Positions 36,013-44,888 are shown, numbered from the stretch's first letter. The stretch is DNA of 64,000 nt from Candidatus Abyssobacteria bacterium SURF_5 (GCA_003598085.1 QZKU01000145.1:1-64000); one strand, 5' to 3'. Numbers and translations: made by a program. The notes: generated by a model from the letters alone, not told the origin.

Positions 36013-38346
36013 ATGCGACCTGCACATATGATTGCAAACCTCGTCAGCAAGCGCCCGTGGTATATCCTCATGTTTTCCGTTCTTGTCACTCTTGTGCTCG
36101 CAGTCGGAATACCCCGCCTCAAAATGCGCCCTTTCTTCGAGGGAGATCTCCCGGCCACCGATCCCGTCCTCGTCGCCAACGAGCACTATAGCTCCATATT
36201 CGGCAAGGACGAGGTGGCTTATCTGGCGCTGGTGAGGGATGATTCCATTTATCACGCCGACACGCTCGAAAAAATCGCCGCAATTACAGAAGAATTGAAT
36301 TCGCTCGATCATGTGCTGGCCGAGCAAACGCTCAGCCTGGCCACCGCACGGAAAGTGACCTGGCGCGATTGGGGGCTCGACGTGCGAAAACACCTGTCGC
36401 CGCCGCCCGAATCGTCCGATGACATCGAGCGCCTGCGCCAGGACGTGCGACACGATCCCGATATCTACGACCGGCTCGTTTCGAAGGACGAAAAGGCGAC
36501 GCTCCTTATCATCAGGCTCCAGCCGGGCTATAACCAGCGGCAGTTGTATCGGTCGCTTCATGCAATCGCAGATGAGTATGCCGGACCCGAGCGGATTTAT
36601 CCTTTCGGACACCAGGTTATGAATGAAGAGGCGAATCTGGGAATCCTCCACGATGCCCGCGTCCTCGGTCCTGCGGCGCTGCTGCTCATGGCGGTCGGCA
36701 TCTCGATTTTCTTCCGGTCGCCCCGCCTGGCGATCGGACCGGTGCTGATGGTGACCATGAGCATCGTGTGGACGATCGGCTTCATGCATTACATCCGCTT
36801 CCCCATGTCGGTGCTCAGCTCTTCGATACCTGCAATGCTGATAGCGATCGGCAGTTCTTACATGATCCACGTGATTTACAGCTACATCGAGCAGTCATCG
36901 AAGGGAAACGCGGCGGAAGCGATGGCGCAGGGGATTCGAAAGGTGGGTCCGCCGATCCTGCTTGCAGCCGTAACCTCAATGGTCGGCTTCCTCACCTTGA
37001 TCGTTTTCAAGATTCTCACCATACGCGAGTTTGGGGTCACGGTGGCGATCGGCGTGGGGTTTTGCGCGCTCCTCGCCCTCATGGTGCTGCCGTCGATTAT
37101 TATCTTGCAGAAGAAGTCCGTTCCACCTCGATCCATTAAGAACATGGATGTTCTCGATAGATTTCTGGCGTGGATCGGGCACGTCGGGGTGAACCATCGA
37201 TACCGGGTGGCGATCGCGGGGTTGGCGCTTTTGATAGTATCCGGCCTGGGCGTATCTCGCATCAAGATCGGATACGCTCCCGAGGAGATTTTCCCGGAGA
37301 ATCACCCGGCGCGCACCGTCGTCTCCCTCTTCATCAACGAGTTCAACGGGCCGTACTCGATCAACGTGATGTTTTCGACTACCGAAGTCGACGGGCTGAA
37401 GTCGCCCGACGTTCTGCGGCGGATTGACGATTTTCAGGCGTTCGCCGAGAGCCTGTCGAAGGTCAAACATTCGACCTCGATCGTCAATATCGTGAAAAAG
37501 ATGAACCGCATCCTCAACGAGGATGATCCTGCTCACGACAAGGTTCCTGAAAGCAGAGAAATGGTGGCGCAGTTGTTGCTGCTCCACTCGATGACACAGG
37601 ACCCCGTGCAATTCGAGAACCTGGTGGACTACGATATTCAGCGCTGCAAAGTCGCAATTGCCACGACCGCCATCGACAGCATGCAGCTCGAAGCCATCTT
37701 TGATCGGCTTGCCGAATATTGCAGCACGCACTTCGGCGAAGATGTAACGGTCTCTTTCGGCGGACGCAGCCTGATCTGGATGGCGATGAACGATTACATC
37801 ATCCGCGGCAAGATCATGAATATCATCATGAATACCGTGCTCATCTGGATCATCTGCGCAGTCGCCTTCCGTTCGGTCCGATTTGGACTTGTCGGAATCA
37901 TGCCGCTCACGCTGGCGACTCTCGCAACTTTTGGGCTGATGGGGCATCTTGGAATCAGGCTCGATACGGCCACCGCGGTTTTAACCGGCATCTCGGTTGG
38001 TGTCGGAGTTGATTTCGCCATCCATTTCATTTCTCGCCTGCGAAGCGAGGCGCGCACAGCTCAAACACTGAATGACGCGGTCGGGGTTACCGTTATCAAA
38101 AGCGGACGCGCCATCGTCTTTGACGCTGCTTCTAATATCCTCGGGTTCATGACGTTCATCTTTTCCGGCTTTGGGCCGGTGCGCAACCTGGGCATCCTGA
38201 TGTGCTTCACCATGGTGGCGTGCCTCCTGCTCACCCTCCTCCTTATTCCAACCCTCCTTGCGCTCTTCCCGATACCGTTCCGCCGTTTACGGGAAGAAAC
38301 GCTCTTTCTCCGGCCCGTCTCCGTCGAAGCAACACGGCCTGATTGA
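36013..38346 (+). CDS. RND-superfamily exporter, MMPL/HAE3 type
   Basis: Protein of 777 residues with the RND pattern: an N-terminal transmembrane helix, a large periplasmic loop (about 40-215), a bundle of about five helices with the sterol-sensing-like 'SSSIPAMLIAIGSSYMIHVIYSY', a second periplasmic loop (about 410-590) and another helix bundle with GISVGVGVDFAIHFISR. It resembles predicted lipid or hydrophobe exporters (MMPL, HpnN). The start is close to the stop of the hybrid kinase (5 bp). ATG 36028, five codons in, is an alternative. The link with a signalling cassette and a ketosynthase-like protein suggests a lipid-related cargo, but that is inference. Confidence 0.88.
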   Translation: MRPAHMIANLVSKRPWYILMFSVLVTLVLAVGIPRLKMRPFFEGDLPATDPVLVANEHYSSIFGKDEVAYLALVRDDSIYHADTLEKIAAITEELNSLDHVLAEQTLSLATARKVTWRDWGLDVRKHLSPPPESSDDIERLRQDVRHDPDIYDRLVSKDEKATLLIIRLQPGYNQRQLYRSLHAIADEYAGPERIYPFGHQVMNEEANLGILHDARVLGPAALLLMAVGISIFFRSPRLAIGPVLMVTMSIVWTIGFMHYIRFPMSVLSSSIPAMLIAIGSSYMIHVIYSYIEQSSKGNAAEAMAQGIRKVGPPILLAAVTSMVGFLTLIVFKILTIREFGVTVAIGVGFCALLALMVLPSIIILQKKSVPPRSIKNMDVLDRFLAWIGHVGVNHRYRVAIAGLALLIVSGLGVSRIKIGYAPEEIFPENHPARTVVSLFINEFNGPYSINVMFSTTEVDGLKSPDVLRRIDDFQAFAESLSKVKHSTSIVNIVKKMNRILNEDDPAHDKVPESREMVAQLLLLHSMTQDPVQFENLVDYDIQRCKVAIATTAIDSMQLEAIFDRLAEYCSTHFGEDVTVSFGGRSLIWMAMNDYIIRGKIMNIIMNTVLIWIICAVAFRSVRFGLVGIMPLTLATLATFGLMGHLGIRLDTATAVLTGISVGVGVDFAIHFISRLRSEARTAQTLNDAVGVTVIKSGRAIVFDAASNILGFMTFIFSGFGPVRNLGILMCFTMVACLLLTLLLIPTLLALFPIPFRRLREETLFLRPVSVEATRPD

Positions 38347-38447
38347 TTGTTCTACAGCTATTGCGGAATTGGATCAAGATCTTCCTGAAAAGTACGGGTA
38401 TGAAGGGGCGTGCGGGAGAGTGCTATCTCCAGATGGCGGAATGAAAT

Positions 38448-39548
38448 CTAAGATATGTTTTGACTGCCGATCCTTTTACCCGTGCCTTCCTCGAACAGGA
38501 GCAGCTTATCTTGTGGAATCGAATAGGCAACGCGACTGCCCGGCGCCAAATCCAGGAACCCGAGCGACCTCGCGCAAAAGCTAATGCTCCCATCTTCGAG
38601 GTGAATGACTGTCTCGCCGGCCATTGGTTCTATCAAATGCACCAGCGCCGTCCCTGACAACGAAGCATTTTCTCCGGCGTTGCCAAGCAAAACATCTTCC
38701 GGCCGGAAGGCAAGACTGATGCGAGGCGGCACCGGCGAAACGTCCAATTGGAACTTCTTTCCTTCGTCATTTCCGCAGACAAGCTCGGTGCGGCCGTTCT
38801 TCATTTCGGCGCGGCACTCGACGAAATTGATCGGCGGGGTTCCCAGAAAGCCGGCAACAAACAGGTTCCCGGGGCGGCAGTACAAATCGGACGGCGTCCC
38901 CACTTGTTCCAGCACGCCCGCTCGCAAAATTGCGACGCGCCGCCCGATGAGCATGGCCTCGTGCTGGTCGTGCGTAACATAAACGACTGTCGCTCCGAGC
39001 GCGTCATGAATCTGCTTGATCTCCTGGCGCAGCTGCACCCGCAGGGCCGGATCGAGATTGCTCAGCGGCTCATCGAAAAGAAACACCTTCGGCTTTCGCA
39101 CCAGCGCCCGTCCGAGCGCCACCCGCTGGCGCTGGCCGCCCGATAATTCTTTTGGTTTGCGTTCGAGCAGCCCATCGATCCCCAGCATCCGCGCGGTCTC
39201 CAGAACACGGGCCTGAATCTCGCTCTTGGGAACGCGGCGCATTTTCAGGCCGAACCCGAGATTTTGCGCAACGTTGAAGTGCGGGTACAGCGCGTAGTCC
39301 TGGAACACCATCGCGATGTCGCGCTCGCGCGGCGGCGTGTGCGTTGCCGGTTTTCCGCCGATAAAGATTTCGCCTGAACTCGGTTTGTCGAGGCCGGCGA
39401 TCAGGCGCAATATCGTGGATTTTCCGCTGCCCGACGGCCCAAGAATGACCAACAGTTCGCCCTCATCGACTTCAAGACAGACTCTGTCGAGGGCGACAAC
39501 TTTATTATCGAACACTTTGGTCAGACTTTTTAGCACCAGCGCAGACAT
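38448..39548 (-). CDS. MalK/UgpC-type ABC ATPase
   Basis: ATPase of 366 residues with the importer arrangement. Walker A is GPSGSGKST (about 37-45), the Q-loop VFQDYALYPH, the signature LSGGQRQRVALGRAL, Walker B VFLFDEPLSNLDP and the switch His THDQHE. A C-terminal regulatory TOBE/OB region covers about 235-366. This subfamily usually energises sugar, glycerol-phosphate or polyamine uptake. No binding protein or permease gene adjoins it, so it may serve unlinked permeases. A small membrane protein gene lies 4 bp upstream on the same strand. Confidence 0.9.
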   Translation of the reverse strand: MSALVLKSLTKVFDNKVVALDRVCLEVDEGELLVILGPSGSGKSTILRLIAGLDKPSSGEIFIGGKPATHTPPRERDIAMVFQDYALYPHFNVAQNLGFGLKMRRVPKSEIQARVLETARMLGIDGLLERKPKELSGGQRQRVALGRALVRKPKVFLFDEPLSNLDPALRVQLRQEIKQIHDALGATVVYVTHDQHEAMLIGRRVAILRAGVLEQVGTPSDLYCRPGNLFVAGFLGTPPINFVECRAEMKNGRTELVCGNDEGKKFQLDVSPVPPRISLAFRPEDVLLGNAGENASLSGTALVHLIEPMAGETVIHLEDGSISFCARSLGFLDLAPGSRVAYSIPQDKLLLFEEGTGKRIGSQNIS

Positions 39549-39552
39549 CGAT

Positions 39553-40071
39553 TCATCCCATCAATTCCGAAATCTTTTTGTTCAGCTTCCGCCGGCGGCG
39601 CACGTTTGAGCCGAGAAGAACAGTCCACCGCAACACGTAGTAAGCGACGATTCCCAGAAACGCGCCATAGAGCGCTCCCCACATGATGTCCGGCGTCGCG
39701 CCCACGAGCGCGCCCGTCACCTTGAAGGCGGTATTCGCATCATCGACTCGCTTCGACAGGTCCTCGCCGAGCACGATCCTGAGGGAATCGCCCAACCGCT
39801 GCTCTTCGCCGATCAGCGGATATAACGCCTTTGCGGCCTGATATTCAGCGCCGGCTATCAAGCCTATGAAGGGCGCTCCATAGCGCAGGACGAATCCGCT
39901 CGCTCCCGAAAACAGCCTGCCGGCCAACGAGCGCCTCCGCAATGGACCGTAGCGGCGGGCCATCTCACGCACCTCGTCACGGTCGATTGTGGCAGGAAGA
40001 TAATCAAGCTCCCGGTCGAGCAACTGGTTCCGCGCAATGTTCCGCTTCAATCGCTTTCCAACCGTCCCCAT
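39553..40071 (-). CDS. Small membrane protein of unknown function
   Basis: Protein of 172 residues with a basic N-terminus (KRLKRNIARNQ), two or three hydrophobic segments (about 60-80, 115-145) including a Gly-rich stretch (GALVGATPDIMWGALYGAFLG), and a strongly basic C-terminus (RRRRKLNKK). GGAGGGAG lies 5 nt before the ATG. It is placed directly before the MalK-type ATPase gene and is probably co-transcribed. I do not recognise a family. Confidence 0.7.
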   Translation of the reverse strand: MGTVGKRLKRNIARNQLLDRELDYLPATIDRDEVREMARRYGPLRRRSLAGRLFSGASGFVLRYGAPFIGLIAGAEYQAAKALYPLIGEEQRLGDSLRIVLGEDLSKRVDDANTAFKVTGALVGATPDIMWGALYGAFLGIVAYYVLRWTVLLGSNVRRRRKLNKKISELMG

Positions 40072-40188
40072 TACTTCTCCCTCCGATCAAAGATGCAGCG
40101 GCCTTTGGAGGATCTCTCTAGTTATGGTAGTTTAACCGACCGCTTCTGTCAACCCGCTCAGCCAGAGCGATCCGGGCACCTGCGATTC

Positions 40189-40216
40189 TTGACTTGTCGC
40201 CTCCGCCGACTTTATA
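40189..40216 (+). promoter_or_regulatory. Possible promoter for the crotonase-family gene
   Basis: TTGACT (40189-40194), 16 bp, TTTATA (40211-40216); the -10 box is weak. It lies in the 375-bp gap 40072-40446, which otherwise holds nothing I recognise. Confidence 0.35.
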
Positions 40217-40446
40217 GTGACAGTGAATTTGTCCAACGGTCGCGATGAGAACTGCCCAATGCAGTGGGGACTGACACCACATACGGAAGTGCGAAGGGAC
40301 CGGCTCCGGGAAGTGATGCCTTTTTGAATTCGCAGGATGGCGCCTGTCCCCAAAGCAAGAACAGCCGTCCAACCGTCGGACAGTCTCGCAGTCACACTTC
40401 GGCGGATTAACGAGGCGCATCAGACAGAGAGGAAAGGAGCGGCTAC

Positions 40447-41181
40447 ATGGACTACAGCCATTACAAGGATATTGCCGTCGAGCGCAAAGGCCGGATTTTG
40501 TCGTTGACCCTGAATCGACCCGAAAGTCTTAACGCCGTTACGCCCGCCATGCATGCGGAGCTTGCCGCTATTTTCAGCGACATTCGAAAGGACGATGAGG
40601 CTGACGTGGTGACGCTGACCGGCGCGGGCAGGGGCTTTTGCGCAGGAGCCGATCTGAAGCATCCGATCCCCGACAAGGAAACCGCCGACCGGATATTCGT
40701 TGAAGGAAAGGAAATCATTCTGAATATCCTCGAGATCGACAAGCCGATCATCACCGGCGTGAACGGCCCGGCGGCCGGCCTCGGCGCCACGCTTGCCGTG
40801 TTCGGCGATATCGTCATAGCGTCTGATCGCGCCCGCATCGGCGACACGCACGTGAAAGTCGGGCTGGCAGCCGGTGACGGAGGCGCCGTCATCTGGCCGA
40901 TTCTGGTCGGCGTGAACAAAGCGAAGGAGCTGCTGATGACCGGCGAGGTGATCGACGCTCAGGAAGCCCTGCGGATCGGGCTCGTCAATCATGTGGTTCC
41001 GCACGAGAAACTGAATGAGACCGTCATGGAGATGGCGCAACGGCTCGCTTCCGGCGATACCATGGCCATCCGTAACACCAAGAAAGCGGTCAACCTGTAC
41101 GTGAAATGGATGATGAACCAGGTATTCGAGTATTCGCTCCTTCTGGAATACCAATGCGCAATGAGAGTTTTCGGGCGCTGA
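40447..41181 (+). CDS. Crotonase-family protein without the hydratase glutamates
   Basis: Protein of 244 residues with the enoyl-CoA hydratase/isomerase fold. The oxyanion-hole segments are present (GRGFCAGADL and NGPAAGLGATLA). In classical hydratases a Glu follows GGGC and a second lies in QPE. Here the aligned residues are Thr115 and His135 (GDTHVKVGLAAGDGG), so simple hydration of crotonyl-CoA is unlikely. Related sequences with GDTHVKVGL are annotated broadly as enoyl-CoA hydratases without proof. AAAGGAG lies 8 nt before the ATG. It converges with a radical SAM gene only 4 bp away. Confidence 0.88.
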   Translation: MDYSHYKDIAVERKGRILSLTLNRPESLNAVTPAMHAELAAIFSDIRKDDEADVVTLTGAGRGFCAGADLKHPIPDKETADRIFVEGKEIILNILEIDKPIITGVNGPAAGLGATLAVFGDIVIASDRARIGDTHVKVGLAAGDGGAVIWPILVGVNKAKELLMTGEVIDAQEALRIGLVNHVVPHEKLNETVMEMAQRLASGDTMAIRNTKKAVNLYVKWMMNQVFEYSLLLEYQCAMRVFGR

Positions 41182-41185
41182 ACTG

Positions 41186-42136
41186 CTATTCGTGCGTTAC
41201 GCTCGATTTGACCTGGTAATAAAGAACTCCATCCCGAAGGACTTGGTGCAGGAGATTTTCTTCGAGGAGTTTCTGCAGATGTTTCACTGCTTCATTTCGG
41301 TGAATTCCGAGCCCTTTCGAGATGTCTTCGAGCGTGCATGGACGGCGTCGCAACAGAGCAAGCACTTCCTCAGTCACCCTTTGCTGCTCCGGCTCGGCCG
41401 GATGCCGGCCATATGGCGTTATTACCTCAGCATTCTCAAAAAAATCGCAGATACGCGCCATTTCAGCGTCGGGCACCCTCTCGGCCCAGCCTTCCGCGGG
41501 CGGACGGATCACCGTGTTCAGTTGGAGCTTGTCCGCAACAATTCGCTCCGCACATTTTTTTATTCGATCAAGGGCGGGTGCGGACGTGTTGATGTTATTG
41601 ACCAGAAACACTTCAAGCCATAGTTGTCCGGAATATTCCTTTCGGAAGAGAGAAAGTCCTTCAACGACCTGATCGAATTTCAATTCGGGAGCGGGCCGAT
41701 TGATCTTCTGGAAAAGAGCTTCGTCGCCCGCATCGAGCGAGGGCACCACAAGGTCGGCCGGCAGAAGGTCCGCCCGCACCGCCTCATCCCATAAGAGCGA
41801 TCCGTTCGTGAGGACGGCAACAGGAATCGCGCTCTTGTGCTTGATCGCTTTGATGAGCTTGCCGATTTCCGAGTGAAGCGTCGGTTCTCCCGAACCCGAA
41901 AGCGTTATATAGTCCGGCCGCTCGCCTCCTTCAAGCTTCCGCCAGAGCTGGCTCAAGATGTCCGAAAGCGGAACGTATTCTTTACGAGCAATGGTTCGAC
42001 AAGTTGTCCGGCCTAGCTGACAGTATATGCAATCGAAGCTGCATGTCTTGAAGGGAACCAGATCAAGCCCCAGAGAGCGCCCCAACCGCCTCGAGGGAAC
42101 CGGCCCAAAAACGTACCTGCAGTTTGGCTTCGTCAT
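41186..42136 (-). CDS. Radical SAM protein with C-terminal winged helix
   Basis: Protein of about 316 residues. The [4Fe-4S] cluster motif is CSFDCIYC (Cys32, 36, 39), preceded by the subfamily mark FGPVPSRRLGRSLGLD. SAM-binding features such as LSGSGEPTLH follow. The C-terminal 70 residues (RRRPCTLEDISKGLGIHRNEAVKHLQKLLEE) form a winged helix. ATG 42136 has GGAG upstream; ATG 42160 would add eight residues without one. Members of this group are uncharacterised; the C-terminal domain suggests nucleic-acid binding or self-regulation. Confidence 0.85.
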   Translation of the reverse strand: MTKPNCRYVFGPVPSRRLGRSLGLDLVPFKTCSFDCIYCQLGRTTCRTIARKEYVPLSDILSQLWRKLEGGERPDYITLSGSGEPTLHSEIGKLIKAIKHKSAIPVAVLTNGSLLWDEAVRADLLPADLVVPSLDAGDEALFQKINRPAPELKFDQVVEGLSLFRKEYSGQLWLEVFLVNNINTSAPALDRIKKCAERIVADKLQLNTVIRPPAEGWAERVPDAEMARICDFFENAEVITPYGRHPAEPEQQRVTEEVLALLRRRPCTLEDISKGLGIHRNEAVKHLQKLLEENLLHQVLRDGVLYYQVKSSVTHE

Positions 42137-42206
42137 CTCTCTCCGTAGTTGGGTGACCACCGACTATGAAATGGCCGCCTGAGCACAAGCGGCGCCCTCA
42201 CCAGCC

Positions 42207-42223
42207 GGTTGGCTTCGCCAACC
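42207..42223. repeat. Perfect hairpin between two minus-strand genes
   Basis: GGTTGGC, TTC, GCCAACC: 7-bp perfect arms around a 3-nt loop. No T-tract follows on either strand. It lies between the small zinc-ribbon gene and the radical SAM gene and may stabilise or separate their transcripts. Confidence 0.6.
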
Positions 42224-42235
42224 CTGCCCCCTCGC

Positions 42236-42436
42236 TTACTGCTCCCTCGCCATAACCGAGCCGCACTTCGGACATTTGACCTGATAGCATGGCACTCCCC
42301 GCTCGTGAGTCGCTTTATGGCCGCAGTTGGGGCACACGCAATTGCCGCCGGGTCCCAGCCGGAAACCGCCGCCTCTTCCCATCCCGCCGCCCATCCCGCC
42401 GCCGCCTCCGCGGCGTCCCGAACCTGTTCCAGTCAT
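42236..42436 (-). CDS. Glycine-rich small zinc-ribbon protein
   Basis: Protein of about 66 residues. The N-terminal half is Gly/Arg/Met-rich (GRRGGGGGMGGGMGRGGG). The C-terminal half carries two CxxC pairs (CVCPNC and CPKC, with another Cys between), a likely zinc ribbon or rubredoxin-like knuckle. ATG 42436 has GGAGGAA 6 nt upstream; the in-frame ATG at 42469 is less likely. Similar proteins often sit near NifX-like/DUF1847 genes and radical SAM genes in anaerobes, as here. Function unknown. Confidence 0.75.
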   Translation of the reverse strand: MTGTGSGRRGGGGGMGGGMGRGGGFRLGPGGNCVCPNCGHKATHERGVPCYQVKCPKCGSVMAREQ

Positions 42437-42456
42437 CTCAGTTCCTCCTCGCATAC

Positions 42457-42469
42457 TTGGGTAACCCAA
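42457..42469. promoter_or_regulatory. Palindromic operator-like site before the zinc-ribbon gene
   Basis: TTGGGT, A, ACCCAA: a perfect 13-bp palindrome ending 20 bp upstream of the start codon at 42436. Position and symmetry fit a dimeric repressor site. Confidence 0.4.
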
Positions 42470-42508
42470 ATGCTTGTTTAAAAGTTGCCGAGGCGTCCCT
42501 ATATCAGC

Positions 42509-42670
42509 TTAACCTTCCCATCCAAAATTGAATAACGCCTCAGTCCGGCACATCGTTCTCCACTCACTCTCGTTCTGAGCATCAATAATGCCAACGAAAA
42601 AGACTCTCCGCTTGCCAAGTCGCAAGGCATTGACAACACGTGCTTTAAATCCTTGCCTGTTGAGCTTTTG
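42509..42670 (-). pseudogene. Possible coding remnant without a start codon
   Basis: One minus-strand frame reads 53 codons between stops and looks protein-like (for example KRRVFFVGIIDAQNESEW and TEALFNFGW), but it has no start codon and no ribosome-binding site. It may be the 3' end of a decayed gene. The rest of 42470-42987 (518 bp) shows no other feature I can support. Confidence 0.2.
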
Positions 42671-42987
42671 TCAACGCCACGAGGAATGGGGATTGCAGCC
42701 GCGCAAAACAATGTCTCTTCTCAATTGCACTCTTGCAAAAGAATTGGGCGATCTCGCTCACAACGAACTGCGGGAATGTATCCGTGCGGATATGTAGAGG
42801 ATATGGATTGGATGGTGCGGAACAACGCGCTCGATATATTTTCCACCGCATTGGCGGCCGTATGATCATAAAACGAGCAGGATTGTCCATCGGAAACGTC
42901 TCTTCCGTTGATTCGGGTGGAGCGACCACCGATAGGGGAAGCCTCTATCGCGCGCGTGTTTCGCTGTCAGCGCAGGACGAATAAAGT

Positions 42988-43380
42988 TTAGGAAGCCTCC
43001 TCACGAGGACATGCCAGCGCTTCCTCTACCGCCGCGAGAAATTTATCCGGATCGACGGGCTTATCAAACACCGCGGCCGGTTTTCTGACGGCGAGGTCGC
43101 GCCCGGCAAGGCCGCTGACCACGATGATGGGCGTATGCTTCAGCTCCTTGTCTCTGGATAACTTGCGCGCGAAATCCGTGCCGGTCCTCTTCGGCATCAG
43201 AAGGTCGAGAATCACAAGATCCGGCTTTTCGCGGCGAGCCGCTTCGTAGGCCTCCTCCACGTTGTACGTCGGAATCGGTTGGTAGCCGTTCTTTCGCAAG
43301 AGCGTCTCGAAGAAGACCACTACGTGTTTCTCGTCATCCAGAATCAGAATCTTCTTCTTTTCTTGATCGCCGTTCTTCAT
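42988..43380 (-). CDS. Single-domain response regulator
   Basis: CheY-like receiver of 130 residues with no output domain: ILDDEKH acidic pocket, phospho-acceptor Asp in VILDLLMPKRTG, Ser in VVSG and Lys in VFDKPVDP. It lies 156 bp downstream of the NifX/DUF1847 gene on the same strand and may share its sigma-54 promoter. It probably acts by protein-protein contact, perhaps with the PAS kinase encoded at 55.7 kb. Confidence 0.9.
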   Translation of the reverse strand: MKNGDQEKKKILILDDEKHVVVFFETLLRKNGYQPIPTYNVEEAYEAARREKPDLVILDLLMPKRTGTDFARKLSRDKELKHTPIIVVSGLAGRDLAVRKPAAVFDKPVDPDKFLAAVEEALACPREEAS

Positions 43381-43536
43381 TCGTTTATCCTTTCGTATGA
43401 CCGGCAGCTCAGACCGGTTGATGCCGAGTGATGATCTTTTGTCATGTTGCTCCTCCTCGAAGCCTTCCTTTCGCTGATCTCATGCCGATTCGTTTGCGAT
43501 TGGGCGCACGGCGGAAATCCCGCCAGTTCTTGGATG

Positions 43537-44526
43537 TCACACTTCTTTCAGAATATCGTTTATGTAGTACTTGGAGTACAGAGCGCTCACCGGATTGTTT
43601 GCGAGCGACTTGTCTTTTACGAACAGGGTGGACATGGGCGCCTCGCTGTATCGCGCGAAAATGCAGTCGCATCCCACGCACAGTCCCACCGCCGCGTTGA
43701 TATCCGTCTTCAGGCTGTTCAGTACGCGCGCCTGCCCGATCGGATTGCAGCACATCCCTTCGACGGCCGTTATGGCATCATGCTGCGTCTGCCCCCCGAT
43801 TCTGCAGCACACAGTGCTCACCTTGAAAAAGCGCCGGAGCAGGCGCGTGAGTATCTCGACTTCCTGAAACATCTCCACGCAGAAAGCGATCCCGATATGT
43901 TTGTATTCCATGCCGAGGCAGTAATAAATAAACTCGGCAATGCGACACAGCTTCCTGTCTGTCTCCGCGGATATATCCGCAGTGACTTCCATCGAATGCC
44001 GAAGGTCAGAGTACTCGTCCGCCAAGAAAAGGTCCTTCGTGTCATTCGTGCAACTCTTGTTCTCCATGCACGGACGATCGATACATTCCACACAATCGAT
44101 CCTGTCCTTCTTCTGCGCGGATTCTTCTACCGGCTCCCTGTCGAGCAGGATCGCCCTCACGCTCGAAGCAAGCGCGCCGGCCTGGTTCGATAATCCGAAC
44201 CCTGTCTCCAAACGGCCGCTGAGAAGGGCGGAAAGGATATCCTCTACTTCAGCCGCCACGTTGTAAATGACTCTTATCCCGAATGAATCCGCCCTCTCGA
44301 TAAAATCCTCTTCTATTGCGCCGCAGATGAAGAGATCGATGCGCAGATTTACCAGTTGCGCGAGCCGTTCTTCATCACTCATGCCGCCTGTATCTATGAT
44401 TTTCCTCGAGACCACTTCATTGTCTTTAATGCTGACGAGCAACATCTGGTCCGAATAGATACACCGGGGAGATACCCGCGTGCCGAATAAGGGGATTGCA
44501 ACTCTCACAATCTGGTTCCTGTTCAT
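43537..44526 (-). CDS. NifX-like domain fused to DUF1847
   Basis: Protein of 329 residues. The first about 115 residues (VRVAIPLFGTRVSPRCIYSDQMLLV...) resemble the dinitrogenase Fe-Mo cofactor (NifX/NifB C-terminal) fold, which binds metal clusters. A Cys-rich linker (DCVECIDRPCMENKSC, about 144-160) opens a DUF1847 domain, recognised by IGIAFCVEMFQE, the MCCNPIGQA block, VGLCVGCDCIFARYSEAP and NPVSALYSKYY. Many cysteines suggest an Fe-S or metal site. A strong sigma-54 promoter lies about 100 bp upstream, divergent to the Hdr operon. Function unknown; a metallocluster-binding regulator or chaperone is a guess. Confidence 0.85.
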   Translation of the reverse strand: MNRNQIVRVAIPLFGTRVSPRCIYSDQMLLVSIKDNEVVSRKIIDTGGMSDEERLAQLVNLRIDLFICGAIEEDFIERADSFGIRVIYNVAAEVEDILSALLSGRLETGFGLSNQAGALASSVRAILLDREPVEESAQKKDRIDCVECIDRPCMENKSCTNDTKDLFLADEYSDLRHSMEVTADISAETDRKLCRIAEFIYYCLGMEYKHIGIAFCVEMFQEVEILTRLLRRFFKVSTVCCRIGGQTQHDAITAVEGMCCNPIGQARVLNSLKTDINAAVGLCVGCDCIFARYSEAPMSTLFVKDKSLANNPVSALYSKYYINDILKEV

Positions 44527-44621
44527 TCCCTCAGCGCGCGAAGCGCATGTCCTCCAACCGAATGAATTGCCGGCGCACTCGCTCTTCTCTTGCCCGCCGG
44601 AATTCCTTCCAAAAACAATTC

Positions 44622-44637
44622 GGGCAATAACTGTGCC
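44622..44637 (-). promoter_or_regulatory. Sigma-54 promoter for the NifX/DUF1847 gene
   Basis: On the minus strand: TGGCACA, GTTA, TTGCC, an almost perfect -24/-12 promoter with GG-N10-GC spacing. Transcription would start near 44611, giving an 85-nt leader before the ATG at 44526. Confidence 0.8.
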
Positions 44638-44888
44638 AAACCCCCGCGCCGTTGTTTCCGTCGCGGACGGAGCGGCAACATGCCCCCTTTATCGACGTTC
44701 ACTGCATCTTCTCCGCAAAAAGCGGAGCGCTCGGGGACGCCGCCGGTGTTACATCGGGTGCTGCATGCAGCGCTGCACCGCAATAGTTCTTGATCGCGCG
44801 CTGCCCGCCCGCCCGTAAGACTGCGGCAACCCGTAAGCCGCCTTCGAAAAATTTTCTTTAGCGGAGCGACAGCCAGTGTCGATGTATT

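Noticed and set aside
40118-40420. Minus-strand open frame in the gap before the crotonase gene
   Set aside because: No ribosome-binding site, no recognisable domain, and the sequence reads like noncoding leader DNA.
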